Below, piece by piece: positions 48,675-58,122 of a DNA stretch of 64,000 nucleotides. Numbering within the stretch: the stretch's first letter is position 1; each line of letters opens with the position of its first letter. Source of the DNA: an uncultured Prevotellaceae bacterium (lineage in GTDB: Bacteria > Bacteroidota > Bacteroidia > Bacteroidales > Bacteroidaceae); NCBI GenBank assembly GCA_946415365.1, contig CAMKSE010000001.1, positions 186,001 to 250,000 on the forward strand. Direction: 5' to 3'. The notes under the pieces were generated by a model. The model did no database searches, was not told where the DNA came from, and was given only the letters and a program-made list of their open reading frames with translations. Position numbers and translations under genes: made by a program.

Positions 48675-49727
48675 TTATTTCTTATGTGTCTGACGCCAGG
48701 TGTGGGCGTAATCAATGACGGCACGAAGTTTTTCCCAATCGGTATCACCAGGCACGGTGCAGTCGGCACCAAGGATAAAGTTGGGTGAAGCGTTCTCCAG
48801 TACCTTGTCCACTTCTGCTTTGGCCTCCTCGATGGTTCCCTTGGCAATCACACCCAAGCGTTCGAGGCCACCGAAGATGGGACGACTAAAGCGCTGCTGG
48901 GCCTCCTTGAGGTTGAGGGTAGAACCGTCAGAGAACTTCAAGGGCACGTTGATGATGCTGGCGGGATAGTCGGCAAACTCGTAGAGTGCCTCGGCATCTT
49001 TAAATGGTGTACCAAAGTCGCAGATATGCAGGATGTTGATGATTCCGATCTCGGCAGCAACCTCAGAGACGTGCTTGTCCCACTGGCGTACCTGTTCCTT
49101 CCAGATTTTCGGCGAGAGGGAGTTGCCGTCACCGCCCTGACTGGATACGTAGAAGCCGTCGGCACCATGTTTGCGGGCTGAACGCAGGTAGTTCTCGATG
49201 GAGAGCGAGAGGTTCTTGATGGCCTGTCCAAAGGCTGCTGGGTCTTCCTCGATGAGTTTCTTGAAGTTCTTACGGTTTTCAAAACCTAATGTCTGGCCTG
49301 CTAATGCCAGGGGTGAATAGACGGTAGGCAGGATAAAGGCTTCATTGCCGAACTCACGGGCCAGGTCTTCGATGACGGCGACCTGAGGGGCAAAGAACTC
49401 CTCACTATAGACGGGAACCTTGGCCCAGTCCTTACCAGACTGGATGTCGACTTTGGGTACTGCAATCTCGTAGAACACCTTTACGAAATCCATGTTGGTG
49501 GCACGGTAGAAGTCCTTGTGATCTTGAACGGCCTTGCGTCCGAGCTTGTTTGGGAAGTGGAGGAAGAAGGCAGCAGGCACATAGTCGTTGGGACGGCTCT
49601 GGTCCAACACCTGCAAGATGCGCTCGCGGCTGTTGACGTTAGAGGTTTGTGACTGGGCAGAAACTGCCTGACTGGTGAATGTGGCGAGTGCTACGACTGC
49701 CAATGTTGATTTTACAAACTGTTTCAT
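48675..49727 (-). CDS. Exported UROD/MtaA-like protein with a Zn-thiol-methyltransferase signature
   Basis: 350 aa. A signal peptide is clear (LAVVALATFTSQAVSAQ), which is unusual because uroporphyrinogen decarboxylases and corrinoid methyltransferases are cytoplasmic. The barrel shows LHICDFGTPF (His-x-Cys, ~245) and ILGADCTVPGDTDWEKLRAV (Cys, ~323), the Zn-ligand positions of the MtaA/MtbA methylcobamide:thiol methyltransferases, while the UROD catalytic pocket is not conserved. It is the last gene of the solute-binding-protein-SusC-SusD operon. A periplasmic thiol or methyl-group role is inferred. Confidence 0.78.
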   Translation of the reverse strand: MKQFVKSTLAVVALATFTSQAVSAQSQTSNVNSRERILQVLDQSRPNDYVPAAFFLHFPNKLGRKAVQDHKDFYRATNMDFVKVFYEIAVPKVDIQSGKDWAKVPVYSEEFFAPQVAVIEDLAREFGNEAFILPTVYSPLALAGQTLGFENRKNFKKLIEEDPAAFGQAIKNLSLSIENYLRSARKHGADGFYVSSQGGDGNSLSPKIWKEQVRQWDKHVSEVAAEIGIINILHICDFGTPFKDAEALYEFADYPASIINVPLKFSDGSTLNLKEAQQRFSRPIFGGLERLGVIAKGTIEEAKAEVDKVLENASPNFILGADCTVPGDTDWEKLRAVIDYAHTWRQTHKK

Positions 49728-49766
49728 AATGCTTATGTTTTAATGTTTCAATATTCAATTTTCAAT

Positions 49767-51395
49767 TTATTCAAATGTTGCATCGTAGGGTCCGTCGTCG
49801 GTCTCACCGCTATAGCCCCAGTTCTGTTCGAGGTTGGGGTTCAGGATAATCTGATCCTCTGGCAACGGGAGATAGTAGTTCTTCTTCGACACGTTTTGTG
49901 CCTTGGTGGTCTTCGTACCAGTTACTTCCTCGTTGCTGGGCGTATGCTCCTTCACATATTTCACGAGGATATGCCAGCGTTTCAGGTCGAACCAACGATG
50001 ACCTTCGAGCACGAATTCCAGACGACGCTCCTCACGCAACCGCTCGCGGAACTCCTCTTGGGAAAGACCGCTCAGTTCCAGAGACGAACCGTCAGAAGGA
50101 GACTGCTGGATGTTCAGATACGGACTCCAGTAAGCACGCTGGCGCACTTGGTTGATGGCATCGTAGGCGGCAGCCGTTGGACCGTTGAGTTCGTTCTCAG
50201 CCTCAGCCTTGATGAGCAGTACTTCGGCATAACGGATGACGGTGGTGTTGGTGGATTGTCCGGCCGCATTACCGCTTGACGCAGGGTTGGCATAGTTCAG
50301 CGAATCGATATACTTGCGGAAACGTGGAATATCGAACACAAAGTCCGTACCCGTATTGGGGTTGTAGATACGCTTGGCCCAAGAGCCGTCGCGACGCTGG
50401 TCTTTGGGGTCGGTCTGTTCGTAATAGCGGTCGCTGGTGGCCAGCAGCACGGGTTCGGAATTGCTCCAGTTGGTGGCAAAGGTGCAATGGCCTGTCACGT
50501 TGCCGTTCACGCTGCGGTCGTGCTCAATAGTAAAAATGTGCTCCGGACCGTTCTTCTTATCTACCGACCAGTTGTCGATGAACTTATCGAGCAGCTTGTA
50601 TTTGCCAGAGTCGATAACCTTCTGGGCATAGCTGATGGCCTGCTGGTAGTTGGTCTGCTGGTTCCCCCTACCCTTCTCTGTGCTGGTCTGCGCCCATTCC
50701 AAATATACCTTCGAGAGCAGAGCAGAGGCTGCCAACGATGAGGCTTTGCTGTCGCGTGTGGAGTAGCCAACGGGCAGACTCTCGGCAGCGGAAAAGTCAC
50801 TGACAATCTGTTCAAACACCTCGTCGATGGTGTTGCGGGGAGCCTTTTCGCCCTCGCCGTCGTGTAGTACGATGGGTACACCACCAAAATAGCGCACGAG
50901 ATTGAAGTACATCAAGGCACGCAGGAAACGCGCCTCGTTGATGTAGTTCTGCTTCGAGTGTTCGTCTAGCCATGCAGCATCAGTCACCTTGTCAATCACA
51001 ACGTTGGCACGGTTGATGGCGGTATAGTGCTCCTCCCAGGCATAACTCACGAAGAGGTTTGTGGGCTGTACGGCAAAGTTCGACAATTCGCGGATATGGG
51101 CGGAATTGGTCTGTGCACCAGCCTTCACATAATCGCTCTGCAGGTCGTTGATATAGATGCTCTGGTTGTTGAACATGCCATAGAATCCATCTACCGTAAA
51201 TTCCTGATAGATGCCGTTGATGGCGGTCTCGATGTCCTGATTACTGCTATAGAAATTGTCTCTGTCAATGGAACTGAGCGAAGTCTGTTCCAGATCTGCG
51301 CAACCAATCAGCGCTACGCTAAAAAATAAATAAGAAATAATAAATAATAAACCTCGCAGAGGATTTCTGTATATTTTGGTAATCATAAAGCTCAA
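49767..51395 (-). CDS. SusD/RagB-family outer-membrane lipoprotein
   Basis: 542 aa. Lipobox at SVALIGCADLEQT (Cys ~32). Helical TPR-like body with the RagB/SusD motifs INEARFLRALMYFNLVRYFG, VIRYAEVLLIKAEAENEL and REERRLEFVLEGHRWFDLKR W. It caps the partner SusC and binds substrate at the surface. It starts 24 bp after the SusC stop. No endoglycosidase is in the operon, so the substrate may not be a glycan; the shared operator with sulfur genes hints at an organosulfur compound (inference). Confidence 0.93.
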   Translation of the reverse strand: MSFMITKIYRNPLRGLLFIISYLFFSVALIGCADLEQTSLSSIDRDNFYSSNQDIETAINGIYQEFTVDGFYGMFNNQSIYINDLQSDYVKAGAQTNSAHIRELSNFAVQPTNLFVSYAWEEHYTAINRANVVIDKVTDAAWLDEHSKQNYINEARFLRALMYFNLVRYFGGVPIVLHDGEGEKAPRNTIDEVFEQIVSDFSAAESLPVGYSTRDSKASSLAASALLSKVYLEWAQTSTEKGRGNQQTNYQQAISYAQKVIDSGKYKLLDKFIDNWSVDKKNGPEHIFTIEHDRSVNGNVTGHCTFATNWSNSEPVLLATSDRYYEQTDPKDQRRDGSWAKRIYNPNTGTDFVFDIPRFRKYIDSLNYANPASSGNAAGQSTNTTVIRYAEVLLIKAEAENELNGPTAAAYDAINQVRQRAYWSPYLNIQQSPSDGSSLELSGLSQEEFRERLREERRLEFVLEGHRWFDLKRWHILVKYVKEHTPSNEEVTGTKTTKAQNVSKKNYYLPLPEDQIILNPNLEQNWGYSGETDDGPYDATFE

Positions 51396-51419
51396 AGTTT
51401 AAAGTTCAATGTTTAAAGT

Positions 51420-54400
51420 TTAAAGTGTCACGTTAAATCCTACGAGTACGGTCTTAGCCGTGGGATAGGTACCGTTGTCGATTCCCTGGTAGAGGGCACT
51501 GGTCTCGTCTGAGCCGCTGCGGTTGGCCTCAGGGTCGTAACCGCTATAGGACGTGAAGGTGAAGAAGTTCTGCAAAGAGACATAAAGACGAACTTTGGCC
51601 TCCTTTGTAATCTGAGGGATTGGCAGCGTATAACCCAACTGGATATTACGAATCTTCAGGTAGCTGGCATCCTCCACGAAACGGTCGTCGGTATAGATGG
51701 AAGTGGCGTTGCTGGCCTTCTGGATGGTGTTGCTGGGATTGGTAGGCGTCCATCGGTCGGCCACCTCTGCCAGTGGGTTGTAATAATAACCATTACCACG
51801 GTCCAGACGGCAGGCCAATTCATTGAAGAGTTTATTGCCGTAAATGCCGCTGGCGCTAATAAAGAGATCCAGATTCTTATAGGTCACCTTGGTATTGAAG
51901 CCGTAGGTGAACTTCGGCTGGATGTTGCCAATAACCACGCGGTCCTGCTCGTTTACCACACAATCGCCGTTGACATCCTCAAACTTCGGATTGCCAGGTT
52001 CTACGGTTGAAATGGTCTGCGAGGGCAGCTTGCTCAGGTCTTCGTCCGACTGGATGATGCCCTTGAACTTATAGCCGTAGAAGCTACCGAGGGGTTCGCC
52101 GACTTTCACGATCAGGGGATTGGTGTAACCATGAGAGGGAATGAAATACTCGGCATTACCCAGACTGGTCACCTCGTTTTTGTTGTGGGCAATATTGGCG
52201 TTCAGGTTCCAGCGCAGGTCCTTCTTTTCAATGAGCACACCACCGACTTCCAGTTCCACACCCTTGTTGGTCACCGAACCAACATTACGCAGGACGGTAT
52301 CAAAGCCTGTCACTTGTTCTACGGGTACGTTGAGCAGCAGGTCGCTGGTCTTTTTGTAGTAGCCGTCGAGGGTCACCGTCAGGCGATTGTGGAAGAAGCC
52401 CGTGCTCAGACCAATATTATAAGAGGTGGTGGTCTCCCATTTCAGGTCGGGGTTCGACTTGTTGGAGATGATGTAGCTCGTGGCACGCTGACCGTCGATG
52501 ATGACCGTGCGGGGATTGACATTGGCGGCAAACTGGTAGTCACCGATTTCCTGATTACCCACCACACCAACAGACGCACGCAGTTGGATGAAGTCCACAT
52601 TCTTGCTCAGGTGCAGCCATTTTTCGCGGTCGATGTTCCAGGAGGCACCTAATGAGGGGAACCATCCCCAACGGTGGTCTTTGGCGAAACGACTGCTACC
52701 GTCAGCACGCAGCGTCAGCGAGGCGTTATAGCGAGAGTCGTAACTGTAGTTCACACGACCGATCCACGACTGGAGCGTAGAGATATAGTGTCCGCTCGAC
52801 GAGGGATTTGTGGTAGCCGCAGCACCGATATTGTCATAGCCAGTGGCATCGTTGCTGAAACCATAGGCCGTGGTGGCGATACGGCTGCGATCCGTGTGCT
52901 GGGCGGTATATCCCACGAGGGCTGTCAGCGAGTGAACGTTCTTAAATACATTGCTGTAGGTAGCGGTGTATTCCGTCTGCCAAACGTGTGTCTTGGTCTG
53001 TCCCACCGAGGCATAGCCGCTATACGGCAGACCATCGGAGGTGTACGAGGGCGCATAGTAACTCTGACGGGTGTTTGAGATGTCGGCACCCAGACTGGCC
53101 TTCAGCTTCAGTTGCGGAATGACGGTCCACTCGGCAAAACCCGTGCCGATGATACGGGTATTCTCCGTCTCCGTCTGGTAGTTCAGCAGATCGCTGATGG
53201 GGTTGCCCACCTTACCGTTATAAATATCCACACTTGTCGGCGTAGGCTCGTAGTTGAAGGAGCCATCAGCGTTGTAGATAGAGGTATAGGGTGTATGCGA
53301 GATGGCACCGTACCATGAGTTGGCAGCAAACATCGAACTGCGATCTGACTGTCCCTTCATCTTGTTGTAGGCACCATTGGCATTGACACCCACCAACAGG
53401 TTCTTGAACACGTTGCGCTCGTAATTGATGCGTCCGGCATAGCGTTGCAGACCTGTATTCAGCAGGATACCCTCCTGATTCTTATAGCTGCCGCTGATGC
53501 TGTAACGTGAGATTTCGTCACCACCGACTGCCGACAGCTGATGTTCCTGCGAGAAACCTGTCTGGAGGGCGGCATCCTGCCAGTCGTAGCTCTCCGTCGG
53601 CTCGTCCAGACGGTAACCCACCTCACCGTTGTCGTACATCTCGTTCCACAGGTCAGCCCACTGCCAAGCATTCAGGAAGTCCAGCTTCTTGCTGATGGTG
53701 CTCCAACCGAAAGTGGCACTATAGTTGATGTTGTTCTTGCCGTGCGAGCCTTTCTTGGTGGTGATGATGATCACACCGTTGGCACCACGCGTACCATAGA
53801 TAGCGGTGGCAGAGACGTCCTTCAGCACCTCGATGCTTTCAATGTCTGAGGGGTTCAGGAAGGCCAGCGGGTCAAGAGCGGCGTCATTACCACGGGCACC
53901 GGTCTTGTTCGACGATACATCGTTATAGACGATGAAACCGTCAATGACATAAAGGGGCTCGTTGCCGCCAGTAATACTGTTACCGCCACGAATGCGGATG
54001 ATGCTCGCTGCACCAGGCTGACCGCTGGTGGTTGTCACGTTCAGACCAGCCACAGCCCCCTGCAGGGCACTCTCTACGGAGGCGTTCTGCTGTTTCAGGA
54101 TGTTCTCGTCGACTGACGAAATGCTACTGGTGAGTTCCAGACGTTTTTGGGCTCCGTAACCCACAATCACAACTTCGTCCAGGCGACTGGAGTTGTCGAT
54201 GAGAGAAATCTCCACGGGTTCCTCGAAGTCGTAGACATCCACGTCGAGGGCACGATAGCCTACGTATTCCACTCTTAGGGTCAATGGGGCCTCCTTCTTG
54301 GTCTGTAACGAGAAGTTACCGTCTATATCTGTTATGACACCCTGTCCCTTTTCACTCTTTACGATGACCGATGCACCTATCAATGGCTCTCCTGTGCGGA

Positions 54401-54491
54401 CATCGGTGATATGACCTGTGATCAGGCCTTGTGCAACAGCCAAGAGGGGGCTGATTGCAACAACTGCTGCAATAAACAATCTTTTTACCAT
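51420..54491 (-). CDS. SusC/RagA-family TonB-dependent transporter
   Basis: 1023 aa, full length for the family. Signal peptide (MVKRLFIAAVVAISPLLAVA), carboxypeptidase-regulatory-like domain (GHITDVRTGEPLIGASVIVK), TonB box region (LDEVVIVGYGAQKRLELTSS), plug (NEPLYVIDGFIVYNDVS, GTRGANGVIIITTKKG) and a 22-strand barrel ending in Leu (LVGFNVTL). Energised import of a solute across the outer membrane with its SusD lid. It is the second gene of the operon, 15 bp after the solute-binding protein. No anti-sigma or FecR gene is attached; regulation is by the upstream operator and leader ORF. Confidence 0.95.
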   Translation of the reverse strand: MVKRLFIAAVVAISPLLAVAQGLITGHITDVRTGEPLIGASVIVKSEKGQGVITDIDGNFSLQTKKEAPLTLRVEYVGYRALDVDVYDFEEPVEISLIDNSSRLDEVVIVGYGAQKRLELTSSISSVDENILKQQNASVESALQGAVAGLNVTTTSGQPGAASIIRIRGGNSITGGNEPLYVIDGFIVYNDVSSNKTGARGNDAALDPLAFLNPSDIESIEVLKDVSATAIYGTRGANGVIIITTKKGSHGKNNINYSATFGWSTISKKLDFLNAWQWADLWNEMYDNGEVGYRLDEPTESYDWQDAALQTGFSQEHQLSAVGGDEISRYSISGSYKNQEGILLNTGLQRYAGRINYERNVFKNLLVGVNANGAYNKMKGQSDRSSMFAANSWYGAISHTPYTSIYNADGSFNYEPTPTSVDIYNGKVGNPISDLLNYQTETENTRIIGTGFAEWTVIPQLKLKASLGADISNTRQSYYAPSYTSDGLPYSGYASVGQTKTHVWQTEYTATYSNVFKNVHSLTALVGYTAQHTDRSRIATTAYGFSNDATGYDNIGAAATTNPSSSGHYISTLQSWIGRVNYSYDSRYNASLTLRADGSSRFAKDHRWGWFPSLGASWNIDREKWLHLSKNVDFIQLRASVGVVGNQEIGDYQFAANVNPRTVIIDGQRATSYIISNKSNPDLKWETTTSYNIGLSTGFFHNRLTVTLDGYYKKTSDLLLNVPVEQVTGFDTVLRNVGSVTNKGVELEVGGVLIEKKDLRWNLNANIAHNKNEVTSLGNAEYFIPSHGYTNPLIVKVGEPLGSFYGYKFKGIIQSDEDLSKLPSQTISTVEPGNPKFEDVNGDCVVNEQDRVVIGNIQPKFTYGFNTKVTYKNLDLFISASGIYGNKLFNELACRLDRGNGYYYNPLAEVADRWTPTNPSNTIQKASNATSIYTDDRFVEDASYLKIRNIQLGYTLPIPQITKEAKVRLYVSLQNFFTFTSYSGYDPEANRSGSDETSALYQGIDNGTYPTAKTVLVGFNVTL

Positions 54492-54506
54492 AAGTCTAAA
54501 TGTGTT

Positions 54507-55439
54507 TTACTTTTGTGCTATTAATACGGACTTTACCTTTTCTATTTGTGTGCTGGCTTCTTTACTGTTGAGGTTCAGCAGACCGTATTCGTGGTTGTAC
54601 TTGGTACCATTATCGAGCACCCATTGCAGGAACAGGTTCACCGCATCGTCGGCCTGATTATAGCTGACGCCAACTTTCTCAACGGGCACCTCCGAGATCT
54701 TTCCGCTCTCCAGGATGGTGAGCACATCGTCGAGCGAACCGTTGTCGCTGAAGCTACTGTCCTGGTCTTTCTTAAGGTCGAGACCGATGAGTGAGAGATT
54801 GTCCTTCAGATGACGGCTCTTCAGGTCGAAGATGTTCGACAGCGTATTGAACGATACACCCAGGGGGTCTTTCGAAAGTGCTGTGTTGAGAAACAGGTCG
54901 TCGCCTGAGATTCGCTTTCCACGGAAACTGCTGCTCTCCTCGCCGAAGTTGTGTGCAAACGAAGAAGCTACCGACGAGGCATTGCTGCCGCTATAAATGA
55001 TGATGGCCTCAAAGGTCTTGTTCTTTTTCACATCCTCGTCAAAGTCATCATTGAGGAAGAAGAGCTGCTTCAGCTTCTTGGCGTTCAGGTGCTTTCCTTC
55101 GAGCAGGCGTGCTGCCTCAGAACTGCGTGCAGTAATTGGCAGCACGGCCGTCTCTCCGAAATAAACAACGTGGCTAAAGTCTTTGGTACTATTATCTTGA
55201 TTGTCGAAAACGACATTCAAATCGATGTTTTCCTTATTAGCTGAGCCTTTTACAATTTGGAACTCAACGCCCGGCTCAGTCTTGGCGTATTCCTCTATCC
55301 ATTTTTCTATCAGCGGACGGGCAAAGCGTGGACTCTTGATATAACGTACACCGCTGTTATTTACTCCGTTACCCTCAGCCCAGGCGCTTGTGAACCCCAG
55401 AACTGTTACTACTGCTATAATTGAAACTAATCTTTTCAT
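54507..55439 (-). CDS. Periplasmic solute-binding protein (PstS/sulfate-binding-like)
   Basis: 310 aa from the ATG at 55439 (an upstream in-frame Met at 55460 overlaps the leader). Signal peptide (VSIIAVVTVLGFTSAWA). The pattern YIKSPRFARPLIEKWIEEYA and KTEPGVEFQIVKG is that of PBP-like proteins binding oxyanions (phosphate, sulfate, molybdate); IIIYSGSNASSVASSFAHNF follows. No ABC permease or ATPase is nearby, so it may hand its ligand to another system or act as a sensor. First gene of the SusCD-UroD operon. Ligand is not predictable by eye; regulation suggests sulfur. Confidence 0.75.
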   Translation of the reverse strand: MKRLVSIIAVVTVLGFTSAWAEGNGVNNSGVRYIKSPRFARPLIEKWIEEYAKTEPGVEFQIVKGSANKENIDLNVVFDNQDNSTKDFSHVVYFGETAVLPITARSSEAARLLEGKHLNAKKLKQLFFLNDDFDEDVKKNKTFEAIIIYSGSNASSVASSFAHNFGEESSSFRGKRISGDDLFLNTALSKDPLGVSFNTLSNIFDLKSRHLKDNLSLIGLDLKKDQDSSFSDNGSLDDVLTILESGKISEVPVEKVGVSYNQADDAVNLFLQWVLDNGTKYNHEYGLLNLNSKEASTQIEKVKSVLIAQK

Positions 55440-55563
55440 GTTTATATTTATTATGTTCATTACCTATTATTATATATACACTCCCTTTCATCGTCATGGC
55501 CATCATCTGGCTACAACAGTATTCGCGCATTCGCATATTACACATTCGTTTCATAATTTTCAT
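55375..55563 (-). CDS. Met/Cys-rich leader ORF overlapping the solute-binding gene
   Basis: 62 codons starting at 55563 after an A-rich stretch. The first 26 residues hold nine Met and three Cys (MKIMKRMCNMRMREYCCSQM then MAMTMKG), followed by a polar tail. It ends at 55375, 65 nt inside the solute-binding gene, in another frame. The composition suggests a leader peptide: ribosomes that stall for lack of Met or Cys would leave the downstream start free, whereas fast translation would run over it. That model is inference; initiation signals are typical but not decisive. Confidence 0.5.
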   Translation of the reverse strand: MKIMKRMCNMRMREYCCSQMMAMTMKGSVYIIIGNEHNKYKHEKISFNYSSSNSSGVHKRLG

Positions 55564-55634
55564 TTTTACTTGTAAATACTATATGTTAGTCTGTTATTAT
55601 GTCTTTAAACAGTTACTCTGTCTTTTCGACGGTG

Positions 55635-55704
55635 CAAAGGTACGGCGTTTTCCGAATTCCCACAATCCCATGTGTGTGGCATTCGTATACCACAACTATG
55701 GTAT
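55635..55704 (-). promoter_or_regulatory. Promoter and operator of the solute-binding protein-SusCD operon
   Basis: Minus strand, in order: palindrome ATACC-N8-GGTAT (55704-55687), ATGCCAC (55682-55676), TTGTGGGA (-33 region, 55665-55658), TACCTTTG (-7, 55642-55635). The same elements with equal spacing occur at the divergent encapsulin promoter (61055-61178). A ~190-nt leader follows. Confidence 0.8.
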
Positions 55705-55788
55705 TTCGACAAAAAAACCAGTAAAATGCGGAATTCTACTGGCGATTTAGCTAATATTGCTCCCCCTGGCGGAAGCCGCAGCCCCCGT

Positions 55789-56133
55789 TTAGTGGGGGTG
55801 CTCCGTTTCTGAAACGGGCGTAGCACCCGTCTGGGCATCCATCTTTTGGGGGGCGGGCTTTACTTCGCTGGCCTCATACTTGATTTTCTTAAAGCCCTCG
55901 ATGATGGCGGGAACGGTGGTCTTGTCGGCATCATACTCGATGATGACAGTCTTGTTGTCGAGGTTGGTTTTGATGCTCTTGATACCTTTCTCGAAGCGGA
56001 TATTGTCTTTGATCTTCTTCTCACAGTTAGCGCAATGCATCTGTGGGTTGGTGGTCAGTACGACGGTTTTGATGTTTTTAGCAAAGCAAACGCTTACGAA
56101 TGCCAATGCGATGAATAATACTTTTGTTCTCAT
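55789..56133 (-). CDS. Exported heavy-metal-associated (HMA) domain protein
   Basis: 114 aa from the ATG at 56133. Signal peptide (MRTKVLFIALAFVSVCFA). One HMA domain with the metal motif PQMHCANCEKKIKDNIRFEK (MxCxxC) and the fold IKTNLDNKTVIIEYDADKTT. A tail with Pro and a final HPH may add a ligand. Predicted periplasmic copper-binding protein. Its ATG overlaps the TonB-dependent receptor stop, so it is the third gene of the RidA-receptor-HMA operon. Confidence 0.83.
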   Translation of the reverse strand: MRTKVLFIALAFVSVCFAKNIKTVVLTTNPQMHCANCEKKIKDNIRFEKGIKSIKTNLDNKTVIIEYDADKTTVPAIIEGFKKIKYEASEVKPAPQKMDAQTGATPVSETEHPH

Positions 56134-58115
56134 ATCTTTTCCCAATTTAATCTGATTCCTATATAATAGATGGCGCCGTGGACGGGTTCCCAGACCATCG
56201 TAGCGTCGAAGTTCATGCCCCAAGGATCGTCAGCAGCGATGATGGGGTTCTTCTGTTTGCGACCTGTTATATTTTCGCCACCGGCATAGATGCTCCAATG
56301 GCGGAAGAAACGGGTGACTTGGGCATTCAATTGTTCGAAGCTTTTGTAGCGGCTGTCCCAAGATGGGATGCCGTCGGTGGTGGTATAAGGATCGGGCATA
56401 CGTCCACCACCATTGAGTTGCAACGTCGCATCAAACTGCCACTTACCCAAGCCCGGCTTGTACTGGGCGCTGATGAGTCCCTTATACTTGTTGGTGAGCG
56501 GCTTTTCACGAAGAATACCGCCGTAGGTTGACTTGACATTCGTACGGCGGTAGGTGGCAGAGAGTGTAAAGCCGTCGAAGAGTTCGCTGGTTGCTTCCAC
56601 CTGCCAAGTATGCGAGTAACTGTCGCCCACGAGGTTCGTGAAGTGGACGGCATGGGGATTGCTGTCCATATCGACGAGCATCTGGTGGAGGAACGTGGTA
56701 TAGTAATACTCTGCGTTGAGGCTCAATGTTCGCTCACCGATGGGGATGCTGAGGGCGGCACTCAAACCGTAGTTCCACGCTTCCTCTTGGTCGAGATCTT
56801 TGTCGATGAGCATTACACGACCGCTGGCCAACAAGTAGTTGTACTCTGCCATGACATGGTTAGTGCGGTAGCCCTTGCCAATAGAGCCGCGCAGGGTCAA
56901 GATGTCGTTGGGAGAGTACTTCAAGTGCATACGAGGGGTGACAAAGCCCCCATAGATGTTACTATGGTCCCAACGTAGTCCACCCATTAGCGTGAACAAC
57001 TCACCTATTTTGTAAGTATATTGAGCATAGATACCTGGTGTGGTCTCGTCGAAGTCAAACTTGTCGTGGTTTAGGCTTACGCCAGTGGATAGACTATGGT
57101 GTTCATTAAAATCTGTCTCGAACAACAGCGAGGCATAGCCGTTGCGCTGGTCTGTATTATATTGTTTCTTGCCGTAGAGCGAATTCTGATGATGCACAGA
57201 ACCAGAGAGAATCAGGGCGATATTCGAGGCGTGTTCAGGGTCGAAGATATAGGCATTCTTCGCGAAAGCATCGTAGCGTTCGTTGGTAATGTCGATAAGG
57301 TAGGGGTTATCGTGAAAGGCGCAGTCCTCGTCATGATGTCCGATTTGTCCGCCTTCGCGATGCTCTTTAAGTCCCTTTATCGCTGCTTGGAAGATATAGT
57401 TGTCGCTGACCCATGCCCAACGGCTCATCAGCGAACCCTGTCGCACCTTGGGCATATCGGCAAAGCCGTCGTCGTTCTCGTCGTGTACTTTGTCGAGTAT
57501 CTCGTAGTGACCCAATAAAGCTGTACTCCAACGGCTTGTCAAGTGCAGGTTCGCCCCAAGGTTCGCCTCTAACTTGCCCTTTGTGTTATAATAGAGGTTT
57601 GCGTCGGCAAAGGGTGTCGCCTGTGGCTTTTTAAACTCTACGTTGATTTGACCCGTGATGCTCTCGTAGCCGTGCTTGACGGACGAGGCACCCTTCGATA
57701 CCTGAATGCTCTGCATCCACGGCCCAGGGATGTAGCCAAGCGAATAGGGAGCCGCTACACCACGATAGTTGGGGATATTTTCCGTGAGCATCTGCACGTA
57801 AGTGCCACTCAGTCCTAACAGTTTGATTTGTTGTGCACCTGTCGCCGCATCGGCATAGTTCACATCGACAGAGGGATTAGTGGTAAAGCTCTCACCCAAA
57901 TTGCAACAGGCGGCACGTAACAACTCACTGCTACTGATAAAGTCAGTGTTACCGAGTCCCTTGGTCTTCACCCGTCCAACTTTCGAGGAAATGCTTACCT
58001 CCTGCAACTGCTCCGACCGCCATACCGTATCAGTTGGTTGGGGACTTTGTCCGTAAGACCCCAAGACCGTCTGCAGCGTGACAATCATCCAGCTGAAAAG
58101 TCTCTTGCCTACCAA
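56130..58115 (-). CDS. TonB-dependent receptor, probably for a metal or metallophore
   Basis: 661 aa from a TTG at 58115; that start gives a signal peptide (VGKRLFSWMIVTLQTVLGSY G), whereas the first ATG (58088) would shorten it. Plug domain: EVSISSKVGRVKTKGLGNTD, GVAAPYSLGYIPGPWMQSIQ, VSKGASSVKHGYESITGQIN, then a barrel with His-rich loops (EHREGGQIGHHDEDCAFHDN) that could chelate metal. It is not SusC-like. Between RidA and an HMA protein in one operon, so copper or another soft metal is plausible. The final strand reads IGIRLNWEKI, atypical at the last position. Confidence 0.87.
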   Translation of the reverse strand: MVGKRLFSWMIVTLQTVLGSYGQSPQPTDTVWRSEQLQEVSISSKVGRVKTKGLGNTDFISSSELLRAACCNLGESFTTNPSVDVNYADAATGAQQIKLLGLSGTYVQMLTENIPNYRGVAAPYSLGYIPGPWMQSIQVSKGASSVKHGYESITGQINVEFKKPQATPFADANLYYNTKGKLEANLGANLHLTSRWSTALLGHYEILDKVHDENDDGFADMPKVRQGSLMSRWAWVSDNYIFQAAIKGLKEHREGGQIGHHDEDCAFHDNPYLIDITNERYDAFAKNAYIFDPEHASNIALILSGSVHHQNSLYGKKQYNTDQRNGYASLLFETDFNEHHSLSTGVSLNHDKFDFDETTPGIYAQYTYKIGELFTLMGGLRWDHSNIYGGFVTPRMHLKYSPNDILTLRGSIGKGYRTNHVMAEYNYLLASGRVMLIDKDLDQEEAWNYGLSAALSIPIGERTLSLNAEYYYTTFLHQMLVDMDSNPHAVHFTNLVGDSYSHTWQVEATSELFDGFTLSATYRRTNVKSTYGGILREKPLTNKYKGLISAQYKPGLGKWQFDATLQLNGGGRMPDPYTTTDGIPSWDSRYKSFEQLNAQVTRFFRHWSIYAGGENITGRKQKNPIIAADDPWGMNFDATMVWEPVHGAIYYIGIRLNWEKI

Positions 58116-58122
58116 TACTAAT

